NCBI GenBank assembly: GCA_031290725.1
Contig: JAITMZ010000122.1
Coordinates: 1-5,019 of the forward strand
DNA from: Spirochaetaceae bacterium
GTDB lineage: Bacteria > Spirochaetota > Spirochaetia > Treponematales > Treponemataceae
Length of the DNA: 5,019 nucleotides
Reading direction: 5' to 3'
Translations under genes and position numbers: made by a program
Part shown: positions 1 through 5,000 of the stretch, in pieces
Layout of the letters: each line of letters opens with the position of its first letter
How positions within the stretch are numbered: position 1 is the stretch's first letter
The notes under the pieces: generated by a model
Databases searched by the model: none
What the model was told of the DNA's origin: nothing
What the model saw: only the letters and a program-made list of their open reading frames with translations

Positions 1-188
1 CCGATGGTAACCACCTTATCACCCTTGGTGATGGCGGAGATCATTTTTTCAGATTCCTTCTGCTTTTTGCTTTGGGGCCGGATCATGAAAAAATACACAA
101 TCACAAAGATAAAAATGAGAGGGGCAAACTGCATCCAGGGGGGGGGAGTCGCACCTGAAGCGGCCTGCAAAAACGGATAAAATACCAT
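1..188 (-). CDS. yajC: YajC, preprotein translocase accessory subunit (5' part, runs off left edge)
   Basis: YajC is a small single-span inner-membrane protein that associates with SecDF and the SecYEG translocon. The reverse strand gives 62 complete codons from ATG at 188-186 before leaving the window. The translation starts MVFYPFLQAASGATPPPW, then has one hydrophobic segment (about residues 21-36), then the YajC hallmark FFMIRPQSKKQK directly after the membrane span, and a start of the soluble domain (GDKVVTIG). A good Shine-Dalgarno, GGAAGG (200-195), lies six bases before the ATG. The missing part should be about 40-60 residues, and secD/secF commonly follow yajC, which would be off the left edge. 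Oddity: codons 15-17 (PPP) are encoded by an uninterrupted run of nine C, a possible slippage site. Family recognition is from motif and layout; the start is well fixed by the ribosome binding site and the promoter. Confidence 0.93.
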   Translation of the reverse strand, partial: MVFYPFLQAASGATPPPWMQFAPLIFIFVIVYFFMIRPQSKKQKESEKMISAITKGDKVVTI

Positions 189-226
189 AATAAACCTTCC
201 TTATCATACAAACAATCGTATCATAA

Positions 227-256
227 AGTATACCCGAAGGAGCGAACAAAAGTCAA
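227..256 (-). promoter_or_regulatory. Sigma-70 promoter for yajC
   Basis: On the minus strand TTGACT (256-251) is followed after 18 bases by TATACT (232-227), five of six matches to each consensus hexamer. Transcription would start near 220, giving a leader of about 30 bases before the yajC ATG and its GGAAGG ribosome site. Nothing else on this strand competes for it. Confidence 0.8.
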
Positions 257-258
257 GT

Positions 259-311
259 GGTTTGGCGAAAAATATACTATTTATTTTCCTGAAGCGCGTA
301 TTTTCGCAACC
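259..311. repeat. Imperfect inverted repeat in the yajC/trhA divergent intergenic region
   Basis: GGTTTGGCGAAAAATA (259-274) is the imperfect reverse complement of TATTTTCGCAACC (299-311): nine base pairs (GCGAAAATA/TATTTTCGC) with one bulged A, plus a matching GGTT/AACC outer part offset by two bases. The 24-base interior is AT-rich. The left arm overlaps a possible plus-strand -10 box TATACT (273-278) that lacks a clear -35. The repeat sits immediately upstream of the yajC -35. It could be an operator or simply RNA structure; no function is shown. Confidence 0.35.
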
Positions 312-338
312 TTCCGCCCCGCCCGGTGTCTAACAGGC

Positions 339-983
339 ATGACTCCAACCAAAATTTATAGCCCGGGCGAAGAAATTTGCAACGCCGTGACCCACGGAGT
401 AGGCGTTTGTTTGGGGATAGCGGCCTTGGCGCTGCTCCTGGCGCGGGCCACGGGGATTTCCCACGCGGGAGAGACGGCGCTCTACGTCACCAGCGCGGCG
501 ATATACGGCGGGGCCCTGGTGATCCTTTTTCTTATGTCTACCCTGTATCATGGGCTTACCCACCGAGGCGCCAAGGGGGTTTTCGCCGTACTGGACCATT
601 CGTCTATTTACTTGCTCATCGCCGGAACCTACACGCCTTTCTGCCTCACGGTACTCCGAGGCGTCCTGGGGTGGGTGCTCCTGGGCTTGATATGGGCGCT
701 GGCTGTCGGGGGTATCGCCTGTTACAGCGTGTTCCGCAGCCGCATGAGGGTACTGTCGGTGGTGACCTATGTGGTTATGGGCTGGATGATCGTCTTTGCC
801 AGCAAACCGCTGTTCCAGGTGCTTCCCCCGGCCAGTGCGGTCCTGCTGGTGGCCGGCGGTGCGGCCTACACGGCGGGATGCGTCTTTTACGCCGTGAAGC
901 GTAAATGGTTCCACGCGGTGTGGCATCTGTTCGTGTTGGCCGGCGGGGCGTGTCACTTTTTAGCGATTTACGGGGCCATGTAG
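339..983 (+). CDS. trhA: Hemolysin III / TrhA family seven-helix membrane protein
   Basis: A 214-residue protein of the hemolysin III (YqfA/TrhA, PAQR-like) family, normal length. Most of it is hydrophobic and fits seven membrane helices. Family signatures are in order: YSPGEEICNAVTHGVG (7-22) before helix 1; S67-T-L-Y-H71 at the end of helix 2; D86-H-S-S-I-Y and AGTYTPF (95-101) around helix 3; and H192-A-V-W-H196 with H206 in the last helix. In PAQR proteins the Ser-xxx-His, Asp and HxxxH residues form the buried metal site and all are present here, so it should be intact. In Bacteria the family is linked to membrane-energetics or lipid homeostasis; the old name 'hemolysin' rests on heterologous tests and does not make this a toxin. 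The start is set by the conserved GEE..NA.THG block; its Shine-Dalgarno is weak (AGG too close to the ATG), so expression may be low. No in-frame ATG or GTG is seen upstream. It stands alone between divergent yajC and the flagellar operon. Confidence 0.92.
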   Translation: MTPTKIYSPGEEICNAVTHGVGVCLGIAALALLLARATGISHAGETALYVTSAAIYGGALVILFLMSTLYHGLTHRGAKGVFAVLDHSSIYLLIAGTYTPFCLTVLRGVLGWVLLGLIWALAVGGIACYSVFRSRMRVLSVVTYVVMGWMIVFASKPLFQVLPPASAVLLVAGGAAYTAGCVFYAVKRKWFHAVWHLFVLAGGACHFLAIYGAM

Positions 984-1026
984 GTTCGCCTGGGGACTAA
1001 CTGTGAACGCTTTTGGAAAATACCGC

Positions 1027-1053
1027 TCAAGCCTCCGTTTCATTTGTCGATAT
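1027..1053 (+). promoter_or_regulatory. Candidate sigma-28 (FliA-type) promoter upstream of flgF
   Basis: TCAA (1027-1030), 15 bases, then GTCGATAT (1046-1053) resembles the flagellar sigma-28 arrangement TAAA-N15-GCCGATAA: three of four at -35 and six of eight at -10, at the exact consensus spacing. It lies about 85 bases upstream of the flgF start, in the only gap before the operon. No good sigma-70 pair was found in 984-1138. This is a short degenerate match, so it is tentative; the operon could instead be read from farther upstream. Confidence 0.35.
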
Positions 1054-1138
1054 TCAAGATACCAGGATGGACATTTTTTGCCAGGACGGCACAACTACGC
1101 TGATTCGCTGCTTTCGAGGGCGGCAAAGGGGGCAAACT

Positions 1139-1936
1139 ATGGTTCGCGGATGGTACATCGGCGCCAGTGGCATGAACGCACAGCAGAGCAGGCTGGATGC
1201 CATTTCAAACAATTTGGCAAACGTGGACACCACGGGTTACAAGCGTGACGTGGCGGTGAACAAAGCCTTTTCCGAACTGCTCCTGCGCCGTATGGGTGAC
1301 GACGGGGTCTATCAACTGCCTAGCGGCACCGGTGACCGGGCGCCCATCATCGGCAAAATCGGCCTGGGGGTGGAAACCAACGAATTCTACACGATATTTG
1401 AGCAGGGTTCCTTTAAGGCTACGGCTTCCAACGTGGATGCGGCCCTGGACGGCGAAGGATTCATCGCCGTGCAGACACCGGCGGGGGAGCGCTACACCCG
1501 GAACGGCGCCTTCAAACTGGGAAAAGAGGGTATCCTGGAAACCAAGGATGGGTATCCCGTATTGGGCGAAAACGGCCTCATCCGTCTGAGCGATGACCGT
1601 ATCACCGTCACCCAGGACGGAGGCATCTACAGCCAGGAGACCGGCGGCTTAATCGACCGGTTCCGCACGGTGCGGTTCGACAACGAGCGCTACCTGAAGA
1701 AGGAAGGCACCAGCTTTTGGCGGGAGACTCCCCATTCCGGCCCGCCACATGTGGCGGAAGAAGGGGAACGCCCACGGTTTTTGCAGGGTTATGTGGAGAC
1801 CTCCAACGTGAACGTGGTGAACGAGATGGTCCAGATGATTGAGGTGAACCGGGCATACGAGGCCAACCAGAAAACCATCCAGGCGGAAGACAGCATGATG
1901 ACTACGTTGTGGACCCGGGTCACTAACCTGCGGTAG
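1139..1936 (+). CDS. flgF: FlgF, flagellar basal-body (proximal) rod protein
   Basis: A 265-residue rod protein exported by the flagellar type III apparatus (no Sec signal peptide). It builds part of the rod that crosses the periplasm and peptidoglycan. Residues 1-35 carry the rod-protein signature (ASGMNAQQSRLDAISNNLAN, then VDTTGYK). The middle (about 70-190) is the FlgE/F/G domain with ALDGEGFIAVQTPAGERYTRNG (102-123). Residues 217-260 form the C-terminal helix domain (GYVETSNVNVVNEMVQMIEVNRAYEANQ region), which with the N-terminal helix makes the D0 coiled coil. RRMGDDGVYQLP (50-61) is typical of spirochaetal FlgF and separates it from FlgG. The start is the ATG at 1139, where the family begins (MVRG) and an AAAGGGGG ribosome site precedes it by about six bases. 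The frame stays open upstream (TTG 1013, ATG 1067), but that extension has no family character. flgG follows after 23 bases. Confidence 0.94.
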   Translation: MVRGWYIGASGMNAQQSRLDAISNNLANVDTTGYKRDVAVNKAFSELLLRRMGDDGVYQLPSGTGDRAPIIGKIGLGVETNEFYTIFEQGSFKATASNVDAALDGEGFIAVQTPAGERYTRNGAFKLGKEGILETKDGYPVLGENGLIRLSDDRITVTQDGGIYSQETGGLIDRFRTVRFDNERYLKKEGTSFWRETPHSGPPHVAEEGERPRFLQGYVETSNVNVVNEMVQMIEVNRAYEANQKTIQAEDSMMTTLWTRVTNLR

Positions 1937-1959
1937 TTACGTAAAAGGAGAGTGATACT

Positions 1960-2757
1960 ATGGTAAGAAGTTTGTGGAGCGCCGCCACGGGCATGAACGG
2001 CCAACAGGCGAATATTGACGTGATTTCTAACAACCTGTCCAATGTGAACACCGGCGGCTTCAAGCAGCAGCGTGTGGAATTTGAGGATTTGATGTATCAG
2101 ACCGTGAAACTTGCGGGTACCCCGGCCACGGAAGACACGGTGGTACCCGTGGGGGTGCAAATGGGCGCGGGGGTCAAGGTGGGGGCCACCAGCCGTATTT
2201 TTTCCCAGGGCCAGCTTCAGGCGTCCGGCGGCAACAGCGATCTGGCGATTAACGGCGAGGGTTTCTTCCGGGTGCAGCAGTACGACGGCACCTTCGCATA
2301 TACCCGGGACGGCACCTTTAAGGTAGACCTGAGCGGCAATCTGGTGAGCAACAACGGCCTCCGGGTTATTCCTGAAATCACCCTTCCCCAGCCCGAAGCC
2401 ACCGAGAGCACCCTCACCATTTCCCGGGACGGCCGGGTCTCCGTGCGCCTTCCCGGCAATAGTGACACCACCGAGATCGGCCAACTGCAATTATTCCGTT
2501 TTCCCAACGCCATGGGTCTGGAAGCGCTGGGGGATAATCTCTACCGGGTAAGCAGCGCTTCGGGGAACGCCATTCCCGGCCGTCCCGGCTTTGAGGGCAT
2601 GGGCACTACGCTGCACAAGTTTCTGGAGATGTCCAATGTGTCGGTAGTAAACGAGATGGTGCAGATGATCGTAGCCCAGCGCGCCTATGAGTTCAATTCC
2701 AAGGCAATACAGACCAGCGATAACATGCTGTCCACCGCCGCCAACTTGAAACGATAA
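1960..2757 (+). CDS. flgG: FlgG, flagellar basal-body distal rod protein
   Basis: A 265-residue distal rod protein, close to the usual FlgG length of about 260, and by chance the same length as its paralogue FlgF just upstream. Rod signature at 1-35: MVRSLWSAATGMNGQQ, then ISNNLSNVNTGGFKQQR. A middle domain follows with GVQMGAGVKV (65-74), FSQGQLQASGGNSDLAINGEGFF (81-103) and TRDGTFKVD. The C-terminal domain (about 222-265) reads MSNVSVVNEMVQMI, AQRAYEFNSKAIQTSDNML, the classic FlgG ending. It polymerises above the proximal rod and meets the hook. The ATG at 1960 is preceded by AAAGGAG with nine bases spacing. The protein has no Sec signal and is exported by the flagellar type III system. Many bacteria place flgA, flgH and flgI after flgG; here they are absent and flgJ follows after a 75-base gap, which agrees with a treponemal layout. 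Confidence 0.95.
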   Translation: MVRSLWSAATGMNGQQANIDVISNNLSNVNTGGFKQQRVEFEDLMYQTVKLAGTPATEDTVVPVGVQMGAGVKVGATSRIFSQGQLQASGGNSDLAINGEGFFRVQQYDGTFAYTRDGTFKVDLSGNLVSNNGLRVIPEITLPQPEATESTLTISRDGRVSVRLPGNSDTTEIGQLQLFRFPNAMGLEALGDNLYRVSSASGNAIPGRPGFEGMGTTLHKFLEMSNVSVVNEMVQMIVAQRAYEFNSKAIQTSDNMLSTAANLKR

Positions 2758-2781
2758 GAAAGCACTGATTAACTCGAAACT

Positions 2782-2821
2782 AAGGAGCGCTTCCCCGATG
2801 GCACATCAAGGCAGCGTATAA
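2782..2821 (+). other. Shine-Dalgarno plus seven-codon mini-ORF in the flgG-flgJ gap
   Basis: A strong ribosome site AAGGAG (2782-2787) precedes ATG at 2798 by ten bases, opening a seven-codon frame (MAHQGSV) closed by TAA at 2819-2821. The stop lies directly before the next ribosome site, AGGAG at 2823-2827, which serves flgJ (ATG 2833). The two starts are not in the same frame. It may be a translated leader that feeds ribosomes to flgJ, the scar of a lost gene, or chance. The seven codons have no recognisable product. Confidence 0.35.
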
Positions 2822-2832
2822 TAGGAGATTGT

Positions 2833-3342
2833 ATGGAAACAAACGCTATAACCAGCGGCATCAAGGATCTTACCGGCACCTATGCGGCGTCCCAGGCCGC
2901 GCGGGTCTACCGGGAAACCGGCGTGTTCCAGCAAATGCTCGACACGGCGCAGGGCGCGCGATCCGGCGGACCCGCGGCGGAGGCCGGACGGCTGAACGGA
3001 GATTATACCAGCGGATTCACCGGTGCTTTCACCGGCCAGGGGGACAAAACCGCCCGTCCCCAGGGTGCCGCAGCCCCAGGAGCCGTCGGAATGTCCCCCG
3101 CGGTCATCGACAAGACCAGCACGCTCTACGAAAAATCTTTGGAACTGGAATCCTATTTTGTGAAAATCATGCTGTCCACCATGCGCTCCAGTATCGGCCG
3201 GGCGAACCTGGGGGAGCAGAACAAATTCGCCCGGGAAATGTACGAAGACATGCTTTACGACGAACTGGCCGTCGGCATGACCAAAAATGCGGGGTTCGGC
3301 CTGGCGGATCAGTTGTACCTGGAGTTAAACCGGGGAGAATAG
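2833..3342 (+). CDS. flgJ: FlgJ-type rod-binding protein, rod-cap domain only
   Basis: A 169-residue protein with a C-terminal FlgJ N-domain (rod-binding family). Residues about 97-168 read LYEKSLELESYFVKIMLSTMR, then FAREMYEDMLYDELAVGM, then GFGLADQLYLEL: the standard pattern of F/Y-V-K-x-ML-x-x-MR, YE-x-M-x-x-x-ELA and G-GLAD-x-L. FlgJ caps the growing rod in the periplasm. There is no muramidase (glucosaminidase) half, as in spirochaetes and many other phyla, so another enzyme would have to open peptidoglycan. The first 95 residues are a Gly/Ala/Pro-rich, low-complexity extension with a small internal repeat (GFTGAFTGQG, 61-70), probably disordered. No Sec signal is seen, as expected for type III export. 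The ATG at 2833 has AGGAG five bases upstream. The stop is one base before the next gene's ATG, and the end of this gene carries that gene's ribosome site, so the two are probably translationally coupled. Confidence 0.88.
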   Translation: METNAITSGIKDLTGTYAASQAARVYRETGVFQQMLDTAQGARSGGPAAEAGRLNGDYTSGFTGAFTGQGDKTARPQGAAAPGAVGMSPAVIDKTSTLYEKSLELESYFVKIMLSTMRSSIGRANLGEQNKFAREMYEDMLYDELAVGMTKNAGFGLADQLYLELNRGE

Positions 3343-3343
3343 C

Positions 3344-4699
3344 ATGAAAAACCGCGTTGTTGTACTGTGTCTGCTGTGTGCCCTCGCCACGCCCGTCACG
3401 CTTTCGGCCTTGGTGAATCCCCGGCTCATCCCACCGGGCCCGCCGTCGGAGCAGGTCAGGGAGCGCTGTGTGCAAACCTGGTTAGCCGCGCCTCTGACAG
3501 AACTGCGGGGCAGAAAACCCGAGTCGCTCCAAAACCAGCGGGGCGATTTTTTTCAGGTGCGCATGGAGGAAGACCGGGAGGTATTCCACATCGCCGTGAT
3601 TCCCCAGTCCAAGATAGAAATGGACGTGTATTCCACCTACGAGGCGGACACCCGGTTGTACGACATCTATGCGGTGGGCGTGCCGGGAACCTGGGTGTTC
3701 ACCCGTGACGCCGCCACCGGGACAATGACGGCCATCACTTGTTACTTCGCCGGGGACGATCAGGTCTTTTTGCGATTTTTCCCCGGGGCAGATCACAAAA
3801 CCACCGGGGAGCTGGTGGTTTTCGGCGCCCATGCCGCCCGAAACGTGCATATTCCGGTGAATTTCAACCGGCTGTACACCGCCACAATGACTGACTTGAA
3901 AAATTGGGCGCCCCAGCTTCCCTGGCACTATTTTTCTTTTGACAGCAGCAGGTACAGCGGGGTGCGTCAGATGGTCGCCGTGATACAAAAAAACCTCCCG
4001 CGGGTCAAACCCGCTGTTGATTCGGTGCCTGATGAAAACGGCACCCTGGTCCCGCTGTTCGCCGGCACCCCCGGTGTTGTTCCCGCTGCCCCCGCTTCCG
4101 GTGAGATAGCCCTTTCAAATTCCGGGTTTGTCAAATGGATCGCCGACGGATTGGCGGAACCCCTGACCGGAAGCGGCATCAAAGTGACCGCCCTGCTGAC
4201 CCGCTCGGAGTTCCGCTACCTTTCCCGGATCACCGAGAAACTGGCCGGTATCTACGACCTCGCATTTTCTTTGGACTGGACCCGCCATCTGGCCGCAGCC
4301 ATCGCTTCCGCCAAAACCAGACGGGTGGTATTGCCCGAAAACTCCGGCTGCGACGTGACGGTAGAGCCTTTTGTGTCCTCCAACAGAACCCTGTATTTGC
4401 CCCACGCCGGTTATCATGCGTCGGCCTTGGAACCGCTTCTGTATGTACTGGCCCTCACAGAACCGGACATTTTTTACCTGGCCGCCGTCAGGGAAGTGGA
4501 TCGCAGCACCACGCCGGAAGTGGGCTATTTCAATTCCAGTGCCGCCGTGTTTTCTCTGTTCGATGAAGTGGGGCATTTTACTGGTTTGGTGTTTGAAGAC
4601 GGGGTGGAATATACTCTCCGGGATTTTATCGAAAAATATGGGGAGGACCATATTTTTTTATCCCGGGTGCGGGCGTCGGAGTACTTTTTTCTTCGATAG
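3344..4699 (+). CDS. Secreted protein of unknown function, last gene of the flagellar rod operon
   Basis: I do not recognise a family. The 451-residue product begins with a clear Sec signal peptide: MKNR, a hydrophobic core (VVVLCLLCALATPVTL) and a likely signal peptidase I site after LSA at residue 22. There is no lipobox cysteine at the right place, so it is probably a soluble periplasmic protein. No later segment is a convincing membrane helix. The mature part looks bipartite: residues about 35-222 rich in beta-type and aromatic sequence (IEMDVYSTYEADTRLYDIYAV, 91-111; WVFTRDAATGTMTAITCYF, 117-135); a Pro/Ala/Gly-rich linker (about 225-256); and a second domain (258-451) with a mixed alpha/beta look ending in VGYFNSSAAVFSLFDEVGHF and YTLRDFIEKYGEDHIFLSRV. 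No catalytic motif such as a lysozyme, NlpC/P60 or SPOR signature was seen. The start is supported by GGGGAG (3333-3337 region) six bases upstream and by one-base spacing from flgJ. Context implies a role with the rod, periplasmic flagellum or cell wall, but that is inference only. Confidence 0.85.
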   Translation: MKNRVVVLCLLCALATPVTLSALVNPRLIPPGPPSEQVRERCVQTWLAAPLTELRGRKPESLQNQRGDFFQVRMEEDREVFHIAVIPQSKIEMDVYSTYEADTRLYDIYAVGVPGTWVFTRDAATGTMTAITCYFAGDDQVFLRFFPGADHKTTGELVVFGAHAARNVHIPVNFNRLYTATMTDLKNWAPQLPWHYFSFDSSRYSGVRQMVAVIQKNLPRVKPAVDSVPDENGTLVPLFAGTPGVVPAAPASGEIALSNSGFVKWIADGLAEPLTGSGIKVTALLTRSEFRYLSRITEKLAGIYDLAFSLDWTRHLAAAIASAKTRRVVLPENSGCDVTVEPFVSSNRTLYLPHAGYHASALEPLLYVLALTEPDIFYLAAVREVDRSTTPEVGYFNSSAAVFSLFDEVGHFTGLVFEDGVEYTLRDFIEKYGEDHIFLSRVRASEYFFLR

Positions 4700-4711
4700 T
4701 CGCGCCCGGGA
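4661..4711 (+). repeat. Inverted repeat spanning the operon's last stop codon
   Basis: TCCCGGGTGCG (4661-4671) pairs with CGCGCCCGGGA (4701-4711): 11 base pairs with a single G-U wobble, around a 29-base loop that contains the stop codon (4697-4699) and a T-rich patch. The GC-rich stem could shield the mRNA 3' end from exonucleases. It lacks a T-tract after the right arm, so it is not a standard intrinsic terminator. Confidence 0.45.
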
Positions 4712-4763
4712 TTCCGCCTCCCTAAACCACCCCCCAAAGCCCACTCCCCGCGCGGTCTCCCTT
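4712..4763 (+). promoter_or_regulatory. C-rich, G-poor tract after the operon: candidate Rho-utilisation site; G4 motif on minus strand
   Basis: Just past the last stop the plus strand is strongly C-rich and G-poor, as in rut sites loaded by Rho. Within it, four C-runs (4720-4722, 4730-4735, 4740-4742, 4746-4749) are separated by 7, 4 and 3 bases, which on the minus strand meets the usual G3+N1-7 quadruplex pattern. The region holds no gene that I can support; the minus-strand frames crossing it look like by-products. Confidence 0.35.
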
Positions 4764-4802
4764 TCGCACCGGTAGGTGCGAACGAGTTTGCTTTGCAAAC
4801 TC
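4763..4802. repeat. Tandem hairpin element (two perfect stem-loops), repeat copy 1
   Basis: Two perfect hairpins lie one base apart. The first has arms TTCGCACC (4763-4770) and GGTGCGAA (4775-4782), an 8-bp stem with loop GGTA. The second has arms GAGTTTGC (4784-4791) and GCAAACTC (4795-4802), an 8-bp stem with loop TTT. Only three T follow (4803-4805), so intrinsic termination would be weak. The first hairpin recurs at 5001, which suggests a dispersed intergenic repeat of this genome, of REP- or MITE-remnant type. Confidence 0.7.
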
Positions 4803-4885
4803 TTTGGCAAGCATTCCCGCCCGTCCAGCGCTCCCTCCGTGGGACACAGGGGGCACGGCGATGTACTCTTTTCGCCCACCTTTTT

Positions 4886-4915
4886 TACGATTTCTCAAAA
4901 AATTCGTATTTTTTT
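4886..4915 (+). terminator. AT-rich terminator-like hairpin
   Basis: TACGATTT (4886-4893) can pair with AAATTCGTA (4900-4908) with one bulged T and a six-base loop, followed by seven T (4909-4915). The T-tract suits an intrinsic terminator for the flagellar operon, but the stem is short and AT-rich, hence weak, and it lies nearly 190 bases after the stop. Confidence 0.3.
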
Positions 4916-4937
4916 CATAAATTTCCCCCAAAACCGC

Positions 4938-4965
4938 TTGACACACTTTTTTTTCGTGGTATACT
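4938..4965 (+). promoter_or_regulatory. Near-consensus sigma-70 promoter at the right edge
   Basis: TTGACA (4938-4943), a 16-base spacer rich in T, then TATACT (4960-4965): six of six and five of six consensus matches. Transcription should begin around 4971-4973, rightward out of the window. An ATG at 4973-4975 opens a frame (MFDRTFTNALRTSR) that stays open to the edge, but it would be essentially leaderless and runs through the repeated hairpin. The driven gene, protein or RNA, is outside the window. Confidence 0.75.
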
Positions 4966-5000
4966 ACTCAGTATGTTTGACCGCACGTTTACCAATGCCC

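Noticed and set aside
330..956. Long open frame antisense to the hemolysin III gene (208 codons)
   Set aside because: It mirrors a GC-rich real gene, has no ribosome site or recognisable motif, and reads as low-complexity charged sequence. It is a by-product of codon bias.
984..1014. Possible terminator after the hemolysin III gene (GTTCGC / GTGAAC with TTTT nearby)
   Set aside because: Only six pairs including a wobble, a 13-base loop, and a short interrupted T-tract; too weak to annotate.
1013..1138. In-frame upstream extension of flgF from TTG 1013 or ATG 1067
   Set aside because: Rod proteins begin at the MVRG/SGM block; the extension has no family similarity, and AAAGGGGG directly supports ATG 1139. 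It also covers the likely promoter.
2115..2148. GGGTACC and GGTACCC inverted pair inside flgG
   Set aside because: Inside a conserved coding region, short, and explained by codon use; the arms are themselves palindromic, so chance matching is likely.
1789..2490. 233-codon open frame antisense to flgF/flgG
   Set aside because: It spans two well-supported genes on the other strand, with no family signature; a composition effect.
2817..2822. Perfect TATAAT before flgJ as an internal promoter
   Set aside because: No -35 at 16-18 bases, and the predicted start would fall past the flgJ ribosome site.
4658..4946. Two overlapping minus-strand frames downstream of the operon (73 and 74 codons)
   Set aside because: They cross the hairpin repeat, the stop-spanning inverted repeat or the strong plus-strand promoter, and have no recognisable protein features; probably repeat-derived open frames.
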